Shown piece after piece: positions 45,657 to 55,689 of a DNA stretch of 64,000 nt. This stretch comes from Aspidiotus rigidus. Taxonomy: Eukaryota > Arthropoda > Insecta > Hemiptera > Diaspididae. A model generated the notes under the pieces. It was not told where the DNA came from, ran no database searches, and saw nothing but the letters and a program-made list of their open reading frames with translations. The stretch's first letter is position 1, and each line of letters opens with the position of its first letter. Position numbers and translations under genes: made by a program. The DNA lies in contig JAVHKY010000048.1 of assembly GCA_035079385.1 (NCBI GenBank), positions 1,243,501-1,307,500 on the forward strand, written 5' to 3'.

Positions 45657-45743
45657 CAGGGATAGAAGAATTTTCACTCGAAGACTGTGACGTATAGTTC
45701 GGCAATATGCCAAATATATTTGAACACGACGCATTTGAATTAC
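45657..45743 (-). CDS. BTB-ZF gene, constant exon 5
   Basis: Acceptor TTTTCAG before GTAATTC, donor CCTG|GTGAGT. It encodes a polar linker (SNASCSNIFGILPNYTSQSS and SENSSIP) and enters and leaves in phase 1. The strong GTGAGT donor is the branching point to the three alternative zinc-finger exons. Confidence 0.85.
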
Positions 45744-45835
45744 CTGAAAAGGAAACAGATCCTATAATTCAATGACGAGTCTTTTCGATTTCGATAATTA
45801 TTCAAAATACATTTTTCTCAACACCGAGTAATTAC

Positions 45836-46064
45836 CAGATTTATCAGAATTAGTCACAACCGTTTTATTTCTTATTTCACCGATTTCTTCTTCCGTTTCA
45901 TCAGACTCCATATTATCATAGAACGAAGGATTTCCTTCTCTACTCGATTCTTCGCGAGATATATCTCCTATAGAATTACAGTCATCTTCGGCATCTCTGT
46001 TTTCAGAATCAGTATTATTTTCTTGCTTGACAATAACTAGGTCATTTTCTGTCTCGGAACAACC
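45836..46064 (-). CDS. BTB-ZF gene, constant exon 4 (acidic linker)
   Basis: Acceptor TTTGCGCAG before GGTTGTTCC, donor TCTG|GTAATT. The 229 bases enter in phase 0 and leave in phase 1. The product is acidic and Ser/Asn-rich (SETENDLVIVKQENNTDSE ... MESDETEEEIGEIRNK), residues about 210-286. VKQE resembles a SUMO-acceptor consensus, but that is inference. No folded domain. Confidence 0.85.
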
Positions 46065-46157
46065 CTGCGCAAACGGTTATAATTGTAACAGAAACACCAG
46101 AAATACGTACGAGAAAAATTCTCGTTGCGAATTATAGTCAAAAGCAAATCAACGAAC

Positions 46158-46391
46158 TTGATTACTGTTGGTATCCGAGCATTCAAAATTGTCCTTGACT
46201 GCTACTTTATTGGGAACACATTTTCTTCGTTTTGAGACTGGTACTGACGGGCTTGATGGATTACTCGAAGGCGACTTTATTGACGTTGTTGTCGTATTGA
46301 TACCTTGCTGTTTCCATGAATTAATAATATTAGCAGTAAGCAACTGAGGTGGTGGTGGAACGTTACTTTTATCTATTATTTTATTCTGCGT
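46158..46391 (-). CDS. BTB-ZF gene, constant exon 3
   Basis: Acceptor TTTTTAAG before ACGCAGAAT, keeping phase 0 from exon 2. It encodes residues 132-209: a PPPPQLL stretch, NIINSWKQQGIN, a Ser/Pro-rich piece, then SKRRKCVPNK at about 184-193, a plausible nuclear localisation signal. The exon must end near CAA|GTTCGT, because TGA follows in frame two codons later. GTTCGT is a weak donor. Confidence 0.8.
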
Positions 46392-46499
46392 CTTAAAAAT
46401 CCAAAAATCGAAATAGAAGATGACAATTAGGGAAAAATCTTCAATTAAATTAGAAAATCACTCGATTAAAGGAGACCGAAATATGATAACAATACTTAC

Positions 46500-46709
46500 G
46501 GCTGTAGTACCACTGAAGGAACCATCTTTCATGGTGGTAGCAGCGCCTGTTAAACCTCTAATTTGTAACAGCTCTGCAGTCTGTAAGAAAGAAGCTAATT
46601 TTTTTTCCGATATGTAAACTACACCCTGATAAACAAAACTTAACAACGCTTCGACATCTTCGTAACTGACATCTTTCAATATAACGACTGGATGTTTACA
46701 CGGATTATC
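46500..46709 (-). CDS. BTB-ZF gene, constant exon 2 (second half of BTB domain)
   Basis: Acceptor TTTTTACCTAG before GATAATCCG, donor GCC|GTAAGT. Its 70 codons complete the BTB fold: DNPCKHPVVILKDVSYEDVE, LLSFVYQGVVYISEKKL and FLQTAELLQIRGLTGA. The LLSF.Y.GEV-like and A..L.I.GL words are the conserved end of insect BTB-ZF domains. The phases of exons 1, 2 and 3 join without gaps. Confidence 0.9.
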
Positions 46710-46791
46710 CTAGGTAAAAATGGATGACTAATTAGTCAGTATTCAACCACAAATTATATCTCATTGGTAAGTTTTCAGCTGCATTAATTAC

Positions 46792-46974
46792 TTTGAACAC
46801 ATTTCTAAAATAAGAACTACACGCAGAAAGTATGACTTTATGTGCTTTCAGGAGATGACCTTCACAGCTCAACGATACATCAACTAAATCTTCATCAGAT
46901 CGTAAACTGTCCAACTCTGTAACCATATTGCTTTGGTAGTTGTTCCATCGCAGACAGAAGTGATCCGCAGCCAT
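46792..46974 (-). CDS. BTB-ZF gene, first coding exon (BTB domain start)
   Basis: ATG at 46,974 begins [17 protein letters not shown], the hallmark start of insect tramtrack-group BTB proteins. [20 protein letters not shown] and [12 protein letters not shown] follow, the dimerisation core with the conserved Asp and the KAH.. helix. It has 61 codons and a donor AAA|GTAATT. A TTTTCAG acceptor nine bases upstream of the ATG shows that a 5' non-coding exon lies further upstream. That is why I chose this start rather than the ORF's upstream Met, which would be intronic. The BTB domain mediates homo- or heterodimerisation and co-repressor contact in the nucleus. Confidence 0.92.
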
Positions 46975-46984
46975 AGCGCCAACC

Positions 46985-47670
46985 TGAAAAGAATTCAATA
47001 TTTAGGAGGGTGTGATAAAAGATGATCCAATAACGTTTTTCTAATTGGCAGAACAGTTGTTACGAAAATAAGTAAGCTAGAAACATACTTCGAGGTAATT
47101 ATTTGTGCGAATAATTTTCAGGCATTGGACGACAGACGACTCCTCTTGAAGATCATTAGAATAGTATTTACGTTTACAAAACGCAACATCTACGATTCGA
47201 ATATTTCAGCATATACAAACCGTTACAACACAGAATGATTTTACAAATACAGATAACCAAAAAGTAGTACACAAAGAAGGACAAAGAACAACTATCCAGC
47301 ATCGATTTCAGTATAAATTCAATAATCAAAAAACTAAAAAAAGAGGTAAAAAATAGATGTAAACGGCTAACGTTAACTAATTTTGATGGAAAAATATTTA
47401 TAAAAGTGGAGCAAACATACAGCTGCGGCAGTACTATGCGTGTCGCATGAGGGCGCATTGAAGAAGCGAGCTTTAGCGAGCAGGAGTGCAGTTAGGAGAC
47501 CCCGAAGTGCAGATCTTGTTTTTCGCAAAAAATACTGCCTGCTGGGTTCATAATGGAGATATAATTGCCAGTATATAAGCGTCGTTCACACTAGCGTTAT
47601 TGATAAATAACGCCGCGTTACGACCAAGGCGGCTATTACACTAACCAACTAAGATGGGGTACGCGCGCAC
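46985..47670. other. Region upstream of the first BTB coding exon
   Basis: It begins with the 3' end of a 5' UTR intron of the BTB gene (acceptor at 46,985-46,984). I cannot locate the non-coding first exon or the promoter. No ORF of interest and no strong repeat. Confidence 0.4.
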
Positions 47671-47675
47671 TCTGT

Positions 47676-48150
47676 CGCAATTCTGCCGTACAAAGTTGAA
47701 TTGACTTTATCCAGAACGTCGATCTAGGAAACTGAATAAAATTTTCCTCGATGATAAAAATGGACTTTAATCGAGTTCGTTCTGATTAGTTCTGAAAATT
47801 TTGCACTAATTTTCAACGAGGAATTTGAAAGTGACGTTGGATTTTCCTAATCGGATCTCGCTTTTGAGATAATGGAGTTACGTCAATTTGATAGATTTAT
47901 GATTTTGACGTATCTCCATTACCTCAAAAACCAGACCGAGTTGGGGAAATCTGATTTGATTTTCGGATTCCTTGTTGAAAATTGAGTAGGAAATCATCAA
48001 AACTTTGTTAAATTAACGCACTTTAAAATATTCGCCGACAAAGGTATTGCCACGCACACATACAAACCTACATTTGTTAGGTACGCAAAAGATACCGTTT
48101 GGTAATCTCATGAAATGGATATACGTCAATTTAACTTTGTACGACAGAGT
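47676..48150. mobile_element. Foldback element, second GTCAATTTAACTTTGTACG family member
   Basis: The left end TTCTGCCGTACAAAGTTGAA plus TTGAC is inverted as GTCAATTTAACTTTGTACGA plus CAGAG at 48,123-48,148. The core palindrome (47,807-47,990) shares AACGAGGAATT, GAGATAATGGAG and GACGTATCTCCATT with the 4.7-5.1 kb copy. Non-coding. Confidence 0.65.
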
Positions 48151-48658
48151 TGAAAGTAGGTTATTAATTAATTAATCATTATTTCAGTAATGCTCGTAAT
48201 CATTTCCTTCAACAAGTTCTCAATTCTCAGATCCGGCATATCAAAATACATATACCTACGTCAAAAGAATAGACCTATTTGCCAATGGACGTTCGCTAGA
48301 GGTCTTGCTCTAGAAGGTGATCTCAAGAAAATTTACATAAGAGCGTATGTTATTTCAACTCCCTGTATCTCTCTTAATACTGAAAAAAAAAGTACCACTT
48401 GTAATGACCTTTTTTTGTCTCTCTTGCCTAGTAGAATAATATGAAACTCATGATAATAAAAATTCCACCAATTATCTAAAACAACACCTTTTGGTGCAGC
48501 TTCCACAAATGGCCGAAATGGACCGATTCCCCGTGACATCAAGTTTCAACATCATAAATTTTGATTGACTGCTTGTTCTTTGCTGCTGGCTTTGGGGTAG
48601 TCGTTTCAGAATCCCATAAGAATACGTTTTGATCATTCACTAGTATTCAAAAACAAGA

Positions 48659-48927
48659 AATTCGCGAATAAAATCAAAGAAGGCGCTCTCTACATTTTCT
48701 GTGACGGTCATTTGCGGAAGCTTGGCGAAAAGGTGATGATCTTGAAAAATTCATCCGAGATATTTGAAATTATATTCACTCGACAGGAAATTAAGAGGAC
48801 TGCAAGTTTTTTTCCATACATTTTTCAGAAAAAATAATATTTTGAGATGGTACAGTCGATTTTATTAACGTGCTGTCTTATGGTGAAAAACGCCATGATC
48901 ACCTTACAAATCGCTTTATATGCGAAT
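48659..48927. repeat. Dispersed repeat, copy 1 (TTCGCGAATAAAATCAAAGA)
   Basis: About 250 bp are nearly identical to 53,984-54,275 in the same orientation, with a 30-base-scale difference near the right end (the second copy has extra CTCGTCATCAACAACAGCGC). The second copy matches a longer original. Class unknown. Confidence 0.85.
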
Positions 48928-49029
48928 ACGTTAACAATCAAAGCTACATAATATTTCAATTCCAAAGAACTTGTGGATTCTAGATAGAGATGTCTAACAC
49001 ATTAGGAACGTCTCAATTTTGAATATCTG

Positions 49030-49470
49030 TATGTTATCAAATCGTTCTCTGTGTATTCTTATGAAAATCAATAATTATCATGATTGGCCCAATGGACTGT
49101 GTTATTGTGACGTCATACGTTTGGCAAGAGTATTCATTCTGCAGGAAATTTATCCAATCGCAAATTTGATCCCCATAAGAAAACATGGGAAGCAAATCGA
49201 TCATATGGTATTAATCAAAAATAAGAAAGAATTCAGGGAAAAAAAGTTCATTTTCAGAAGTCGATTACTCACACACTATAAATATAAACTTTTTTCCGCA
49301 AAAACCGTTTTAACTTTTGATTAATTTTGTACTGATCTTTGCTCCCCGTGTATTTCTTATGGGAGCAAATTTCTCGTTGGATAAATTTCTTGCAGAATGA
49401 GTACTCTTGCCAAACAAATTGATATCAGTCGATATTTTTGTCATCACAAATAACACAGTCCATAATCGTA
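49030..49470. mobile_element. Foldback element with TGACGTCA near its left end
   Basis: TGGACTGTGTTATTGTGACG near 49,093 and GGCAAGAGTATTCATTCTGC near 49,122 are inverted near 49,445 and 49,394. The interior and flank carry GTGTATTCTTATG words shared with sequence near 50,785 and 61,825. TGACGTCA lies at 49,108. A related half copy follows with TGACGTCA at 49,528. Confidence 0.6.
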
Positions 49471-49741
49471 TTATTGATTACAAATATGGAAACTTTGACT
49501 CACTATCGCTCGCTGTTATCAACACTGTGACGTCACCCGGGAATCCGTATATCGGGTCCACTCGCAAATATGCATTCAATGTAAATTCAACTTTGTACCG
49601 CAGATATAGTACTGTTTAAACATACCTAGCGGAACAAGATATTATACCAAAGTAGTTACAGTGTTCCGCCCCAGGTACAAAAATCACCAGGGGTCAGGAG
49701 TAGTTCGGCCCAATTTAAAATGAGCTCTTATGGGTATTGAC

Positions 49742-50027
49742 TAGGGTTTGCAACCGAAATGATTTATAACGGTTATTTGTCAGGAGACTCGCTAAATTTA
49801 AAACGGTTATCGGTCAAACGGTCAGAAAATTTCCCAGAAAATATCGGTCATAACTGTTATAACCGTTTTATAACAGCTATAACTGTTTTATTTTTGAAAC
49901 GGTCAACGGTTATCGGTCGGATGGTCTTGAAAATTTGAAATGGTTATCAGTCAAATGGTTAACGAACTCTTTTTGTTTCAGTTATCGGTTATAACAGTTA
50001 TATAACTGTTATATTGCAAACAGACTA
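49742..50027. mobile_element. hAT-like sequence related to the 12.7-kb element
   Basis: Starts TAGGGTTTGCAACCG and ends near TTGCAAAC. Its body is full of ATAACGGTTAT and ATAACAGTTAT words, as at 12,732-13,767. No clean 8-bp duplication is seen; the right end merges with the next element. Confidence 0.5.
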
Positions 50028-50905
50028 AATCGCCGTGACGTCATTCACGGACATTCACTGATAACACGGTATAAGATGAAGAGGTAGTGACACGAACGTA
50101 TTCTGACTGTGGTAAAGCTGTCCGTGATTTTGTAGTAGTTCTGAACATTCCGAGCGCAGCGCTCGTGATGAAAGTGATGGGTAATGTACAGAGTCTTATG
50201 GGAACGCCGCTACTTTCAAAAAATTATTGCAGGATTAGGAATCAGCCGACGCATTTCATATTTGGCATAAAAATACCATTTAATCTACTCTATAAAATTT
50301 TGAAAGAATCATCCTTCTAAGTAAATTCTTGGATTTTTTATAATCCTTGGAAATTTCATCAATACTATGGTACCAACGGTAACGTCTCGGCGTTGGTGGA
50401 GTGTAGAAGGAACAGGGAAACAGCCCGAGTGTTCGCTGCAAACCTAGCGGAAGTTTGTATGTACAACTTCAAAACTGCGGACACGATTTTAGCGTTGTGT
50501 CATTACCTCTTCATCTTATACCGTGCTGATAACAAGGCGATGCTTGCTCCGCAATGACTTACCCCAACTTACGCGTAAGTTCAAAACAAAAAAAATGCTT
50601 CATAAGAAATAAAAAAATGCTTCATAAGAAATACACGACGTTCAGATTTGAAAACAAGAAATAAGTTAAGAACCGCAGGTACATTTTCAAAGACATGAGA
50701 ACTTCCTGATTCTAAATATAAACACGTAATTGCTTACTTATTTCCAATTTTTTAATTTGAGCGTATGATCGAGATGATTCCTGTGTATTCTTATGGGAAT
50801 CGATATCCTACTTTGAACTGATACAGTATACTATCGCATTCTCTCGATTCCTGTTATCAGTAAATGTTCATGAATGACGTCACGGCGATTTAGTCTACTC
50901 TAGTT
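50028..50905. mobile_element. TIR element interrupted by a CACGGTATAAG MITE
   Basis: AGACTAAATCGCCGTGACGT plus CATTCA at 50,022-50,047 and the inverted TGAATGACGTCACGGCGATT plus TAGTCT at 50,871-50,896 are the ends, each with a TGACGTCA octamer (50,036 and 50,875). The 461-bp MITE at 50,065-50,525 lies inside. Without it the element is about 420 bp. Confidence 0.65.
50065..50525 (+). mobile_element. MITE, CACGGTATAAGATGAAGAGG family, copy 1
   Basis: TIR CACGGTATAAGATGAAGAGG plus TA[A/G]TGACAC is inverted at the right end. Flanked by CTGATAA on both sides (7-8-bp duplication). A 77-aa frame runs through it and is largely shared with the copy at 63.5 kb, but has no known domain. Confidence 0.88.
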
Positions 50906-51148
50906 TTGACACACAAACTCATTTTTCTCCCTATATATGTATCCAGTTTATCAAAAAAAATGAAGACATTCGAATTTATTCAGGATAAAATTTCCTTTCA
51001 GATACATGTTTATATGAGTAAATTGATGAACATTTTATTCCCCAATAGGAATACATTGAATGCGTCATCTGGTGGAATAAATTAGCTCATTTTTACACAT
51101 GTTATATGCGTTTGGACCGCAAAAGAGTCGCCCTCCATCTTTATCACT

Positions 51149-51258
51149 GAAAGTACTCTTGTATAAGCAACTAATAAAGTAGATTTGTACAATTGAAAAA
51201 CCCTTTTTCAATATTAGTGCTCTACTCACACCTCACTCACTCATTATGAGTTCCGATC
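51149..51258 (+). mobile_element. Penelope-like element 3'-terminal fragment
   Basis: Aligns with about 24,320-24,427 of the intact element, starting at GAAAGTACTC within the hammerhead and ending TATGAGTTCCGA. The CTGATGA box and stem II are missing, so the ribozyme is truncated. Confidence 0.85.
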
Positions 51259-51259
51259 C

Positions 51260-52035
51260 CGTTTTTGGGAACGATATTTGCGCGAGTTTCTGGTATTATT
51301 GTTTATAGTATTTGAATAAAATAATCTGCAGTACAAAATACCATGAACTCAGGTGATCATTGACCAACGTTCCTATTCCTAAATAAATGCTCCAGCTCTA
51401 CCTCAATAAAAAAAATAAAAATAAAAGCGAACGAGTTACACAGTCGTACAAGCAAACTCATTGGTATTGGTACATTCAGCGCTATACAAGATTGGAACTC
51501 AGACAATACTGAAGAAACAGTTGTGAAGAAAACACCCAACAACTCAAGTGACAAGTATAACAAAATTATATCGAGGTAATACCTTCTCATTTACAATACC
51601 TATAATTCATTTCCTTCTCCGGCATACTACATTACCTATAAATTAAAACGCTCGAATATTATCCTTTGCTGAAATATTACATCCTGTGTTCCTACGTTCC
51701 AGTATTTTGTATGATAAGTAACAAGTCAAGTCAATGATTTTGATTACCTGTGGATCATTTTTTAGGGTCGGCTCGCGTCGCGGAAGCCGACCATATTGTA
51801 ATCACTTTTTTATTTTTCTTCTTCTTCTTCGTCTTCGGCTCAGTCAAGACGCTGACGTCATGGTCGAGTGAGCCGTATGCTGTGTAGTTTCGTGTCTTTA
51901 GTTGTTCTTTGTACCGACCGTGTACGTACACCTAGCCTAACGTGTTTTTGTGTTGTTTCTCCTATCTTGGATTGCGTGTTTGCATTCATCAGCGTATTAA
52001 TAAATTTGATTCAAATTATAAATTTATTTTCGTTC
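51260..52035. other. No gene seen; possible SINE-like fragment near 51,765
   Basis: GGGTCGGCTCGCGTCGCGGA near 51,765 and, inverted, GCCGACCCTAAAAAATG share a word with 4,092-4,108 and 53,914. A TGACGTCA lies at 51,853. No coding region recognised. Confidence 0.35.
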
Positions 52036-52251
52036 TCATCTGGGAACAGTTAGTTTATTTATGATTATTATTGATTAATTCGCTAGCCGCTGCTGAGTAA
52101 TTCGTTGTGATGACGAGAAGGAATGAAACAATAAAAATAGTAGCGTCTTGTCTTTATTATGGAACGTTCTCCAATTGAAAAGATCGACTACGAATGGAAC
52201 CGAACATCCTAATTGCGATGGAAAAGAATATATAGAGTAATCAAATGTGAA
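52036..52251. repeat. Direct duplication, copy 1 (CTCATCTGGGAACAGTTAG)
   Basis: About 215 bp are repeated in the same orientation at 52,613-52,830 with high identity. Both contain GACGAGAAGGAATGAAACAA and AGTAGCGTCTTGTCTTTATT. The spacing of 577 bp could fit a pair of short LTRs or a local duplication. No pol is seen between them. Confidence 0.8.
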
Positions 52252-52612
52252 TTCTTGTAATTATTCATTGAAGACTCGAATCTGTATTTATAATGTTGAA
52301 ACGAGCACAAACGTTTTTCATGAACCTATCATTGGTTAAGCATTAAGGGTATGCTTCACACAGAAGAAACACGCGTAAATATACAAGAATGTAGGTTGAT
52401 TCCGAGGCGACTAATTATGATCCGCAAAATGAACCAATTGTTCTGAATTCTTTCGAAGTGTTAGGTGATAGTTTGATACAGATTTACATTGAATCAGAAC
52501 TCCTAATATTATTCGGAACTGTCGTTATTAACAATTGAAACTTTCAAGCTGTTTTGTGCGTTAATAACCAGAGTTGTAAATAATATTACCAGTTCTGAAT
52601 TAATGTTAGGCT

Positions 52613-52830
52613 CTCATCTGGGAACAGTTAGTTTATTTATGATTATTATTGATTAATTAGCAGCTGCTGATTAATTCGTTACGATGACGAGAAGGAATGA
52701 AACAATAAAAATAGTAGCGTCTTGTCTTTATTATCCAACGTTCGCAAATTGAAAAGATTGACTACGAATGGAACCAAACGTCTTAATTGCGATGGAAAAG
52801 AATATAGATAGAGTAATCAAATGTGAATTC
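52613..52830. repeat. Direct duplication, copy 2
   Basis: Partner of 52,036-52,251. Differences include loss of the GCTAGC word and small substitutions. Sequence to either side is unrelated. Confidence 0.8.
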
Positions 52831-53214
52831 CCTGAAATTGGTCCAAATAATGTGAATGGTGCAGCGGACGTACTTAGACCAAAATCTAAAGTGAATGATT
52901 GTTGAGTATCCTGATCATAAAATCGGTATCTAATTACAATGATTCTAGTCTCCAATCTGAGTTTGTAGTTCTATTCGATAGAACGTGAGTACCTGAGTGG
53001 AAAGTATATGAGGTATGATGAACAGTTTGGATGAATAATTATTGAAATTTTATTATTTCAACTTGCAAGGTACATTTAGTTTCTAGTGCCGGTTCTTACG
53101 CCTGGTGTTAGAAGCCAAATATCATCTTAAATCAATATTTTGCAATGTATACAAATATGTATTGGAATCCAAAAATTTTGTTTTGATGGAATGCCTAGTT
53201 GTTGGGCCTTTGTT

Positions 53215-53220
53215 TCTGTT

Positions 53221-53256
<36 letters not shown>

Positions 53257-53257
53257 G
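53215..53257. repeat. (TTTC)n microsatellite
   Basis: About ten tandem TTTC units. The region from 53,260 to 53,980 that follows has no recognised gene; it shows diverged repeats of GGACTTGAAATATTTTCAA near 53,460-53,630. Confidence 0.93.
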
Positions 53258-53983
53258 GGGTAAGTTCAGACGCTCGCGTCACGGCCTGTCCACGATGCAG
53301 TAAGGTGTGGTTATTTTTATGCGTTATTGCGTTTTGATTGTCTCATTCTGTCGTTTCATCCGCAAGTTTATGTAACCGAGATGGGGTAACCCGTCGGTTT
53401 ACTGCCATACTCGGAGTAAGAGGCGAGTAAGAATGATGGCGAGGGACTTTTTGTACTTCTTAGACTTGAAAATATTTTAAACTGTTGGCCTTGGAATTAT
53501 TCTCCAATTGTTGGACTTTGAAATATTTTCATACTTCTCGGACTTGTAATAAAGTTTTTCATTTTTAATTCTTGGACTTGGAAATATTTTCAACTGTTGG
53601 ACTTTGAAATATTTTCAAATTGTGGAACTTCAAAATATTAACAACTAGATTTTTCGAGGATAAGAAGTTATTAAGATATCTGAGATGGAAATTAACTGAA
53701 AAGCGAAAAGTTTGAAGCGAAAAGCGGTGACATTTTTTGGAAGTGAAAAGCAAAGCAAATGTTGGAAAAGCAAAAAGTATAAACTATATAGCAGAAGTAT
53801 TTCAATTTTGCGCTTTTTAGTGAAACAAACGACGATCAGAAAAATTTATTGGATTTTTGACGAGTCTCTCTTGACTGAAATAAAGAAAAATTAATATTAT
53901 AATCCGATTCAGGCCGACCCTGATACTATGTCTCCCGCGACATAGCTTGTTTGCAATTTATGCTCACTCCTGTTGTTAGTAAT

Positions 53984-54275
53984 TCGCGAATAAAATCAAA
54001 GAAGGCGCTCTCTACATTTTCTGTGACGGTCATTTGCAGAAGCTTGGCGAAAAGGTGATGATCTTGGAAAATTCATCCGAGATATTTGAAATTATATTCA
54101 CTCGACAGGAAATTAAGAGGACTGCAAGTTTTGTTCCATACATTTTTCAGAAAAAATAATATTTTGAGATGGTACAGTCGATTTTATTAACGTGCTGTCT
54201 AATGGTGAAAAATGCCATGATCACCTTCTCGTCATCAACAACAGCGCCAATACAGATTGCTTTATATGCGAATTC
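53984..54275. repeat. Dispersed repeat, copy 2
   Basis: Same orientation as 48,659-48,927 and nearly identical over 250 bp. It contains the same CTACATTTTCTGTGACGGTC and GATGGTACAGTCGATTTTAT words. Confidence 0.85.
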
Positions 54276-54696
54276 ACAATTCTCGTGAAAAGGTTTTCCA
54301 TTTCATTTGTATTCTTTATTAAAATAAAATATAGTTGCAATTCAGAACATTCAATCAAATTTATCAATAGCCTACGTCCAGCTATGACTATCCGTTTGTG
54401 ATAACAAACGCAAGAGGTCGAGACGCTTTTTATTGTCTGTTGTCTCAATCTTACCCAGTGAACTCAATTTGTAGTATCAATATGACTAGCTGGAATGCAT
54501 GCTGAACAAAAAAAAGAGTGAGAAAGAAGATATTTGGTTTAACTGGGCACTGGGCTCCGATGTTTCATGCACGTTCAATGGAAAAAGTGAGAGAAAATGG
54601 CTATTTACAGCACATGTGGCGTAGGTGAGTCTTTTCATAATACATAAAATATGTTTATAGAACTAAGCAAGGCCGTCTACATTTAACGGGCCGGAA

Positions 54697-55639
54697 CAGA
54701 GTTGTCAAAATGACCGTCACAAAGATTTTTCGTGACGGTCACACTGTCACGCGTCATGGAGGATTCACTTTGCTTCCTTAGCCTTGTTTTATTGGTCATT
54801 TCCAAACCGCAAAATGAGAAATTCAAATGGAGAAGGAAGGAAGACAAATAACTATTTGGTCACATTTGGTCACATCTGTCACAAATTTGGTCAAATGACG
54901 ACAAATGGTCATGACGGTCACACTCAATTGTTTTCATCAGTATGAAATTATAAAATAGAATGAGAAATCTTTTTCTGTTAGCTCTTAAGACTCAAGTGAT
55001 TTACAGAAATAATAATGATAATAAAATACAAACAAATTTACAAATACCATTAACTCAGCATCAACTTTCTTCTTTTGTCAGTTCATAACTCTTCATCTTA
55101 TCTTCATTGTATCATGGGTACCAAAATAAAGATAGAATGTGAAGATGTTACTGGAGAGGAATTCTAAATTCTTCAACAAAGAGAAGAAATCAATAAACTC
55201 AATGAAGAAATTAAGTGTTTGAAGAAGAATAGCATGAATTTGTACTCAAAGATCCGAATGGTGAGAAGAGAAAACCAAACTTTACATAAGGCAAATAAAG
55301 ATTTGAAAATGCAAGTGGAAGGTCTACGGAAAGTTATCGAGGAAGTCCGATTGCAGGAAAATCATGGTGATAAGAACAGAAGCCCCCTCATTCATTCAAA
55401 TGATTCTACTCCTGATCACATAAACGAAACCAATTGACCCCAGTCCAGGAATGTAACTGCAAACAGGACCGCAAATGTAAACTCTTTCAGAATTGATTTA
55501 AAAAAACAAAAAAAACATGGTGATAATGACGGTCACGAGCAGCCGTCACGTGACCTGACGTCATGGATCTCGTCATCGTGACGTGGCGGTCACATTTTGT
55601 GACGAAATGTGACGTGACTGATGGACGTTGACAACTCTG
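54697..55639 (+). mobile_element. hAT-type element, CAGAGTTGTCAA termini
   Basis: The left CAGAGTTGTCAA is inverted as TTGACAACTCTG at the right. Flanks are GGCCGGAA and GGCTGGAA (7 of 8 match), an 8-bp target duplication. Subterminal regions at both ends are dense in GTGACGGTCAC-like words. 943 bp, non-autonomous, carrying a coiled-coil frame rather than a transposase. Confidence 0.85.
55113..55437 (+). pseudogene. Coiled-coil ORF inside the hAT element, one in-frame stop
   Basis: From ATG at about 55,113 (MGTKIKIECEDVTGEEF), the frame meets TAA after 17 codons. It then continues open for 90 codons: ILQQREEINKLNEEIKCLKK and onward through VRRENQTLHKANKDLKMQVE and GLRKVIEEVR, ending HINETN at 55,437. 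Leucine and other hydrophobic residues recur at heptad spacing, so it is a likely parallel coiled coil. It is a known habit of hAT-derived elements to capture or retain such segments, but I do not recognise the family. Confidence 0.55.
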
Positions 55640-55689
55640 GGCTGGAATAATAAGCTTTGCAACGCTGCACAACAGGACGATGTTTGAAT

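Larger units (their letters stand above)
10616..46983 (-). other. BTB/C2H2 zinc-finger transcription-factor gene locus
   Basis: This is the span of one minus-strand gene. Five constant exons (183, 210, 234, 229 and 87 coding bases) encode residues 1-314. The last ends in phase 1 with a GTGAGT donor. Three downstream zinc-finger exons (278, 197 and 491 bases, at 38.0, 25.3 and 11.1 kb) all begin in phase 1 after a canonical acceptor and end in their own stop. Predicted isoforms are 406, 379 and 477 aa, and all sums are divisible by three. The BTB domain ([30 protein letters not shown]) is of the insect tramtrack/broad/fruitless/lola class and seems closest to broad, but I do not assign a symbol. 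Such proteins are nuclear sequence-specific regulators whose alternative fingers change DNA target. The introns, up to about 14 kb, are filled with TEs. More terminal exons may lie outside the window. Confidence 0.9.

Noticed and set aside
47174..47458. 94-codon minus-strand ORF upstream of the BTB exon as first coding exon
   Set aside because: Hydrophobic, no splice donor in a fitting phase, and the BTB start ATG with an acceptor nine bases upstream already explains the 5' end.
50087..50320. 77-codon ORF repeated at 63,671-63,883 as a possible small gene
   Set aside because: Both copies sit wholly inside MITEs of one family; conservation is explained by recent transposition.
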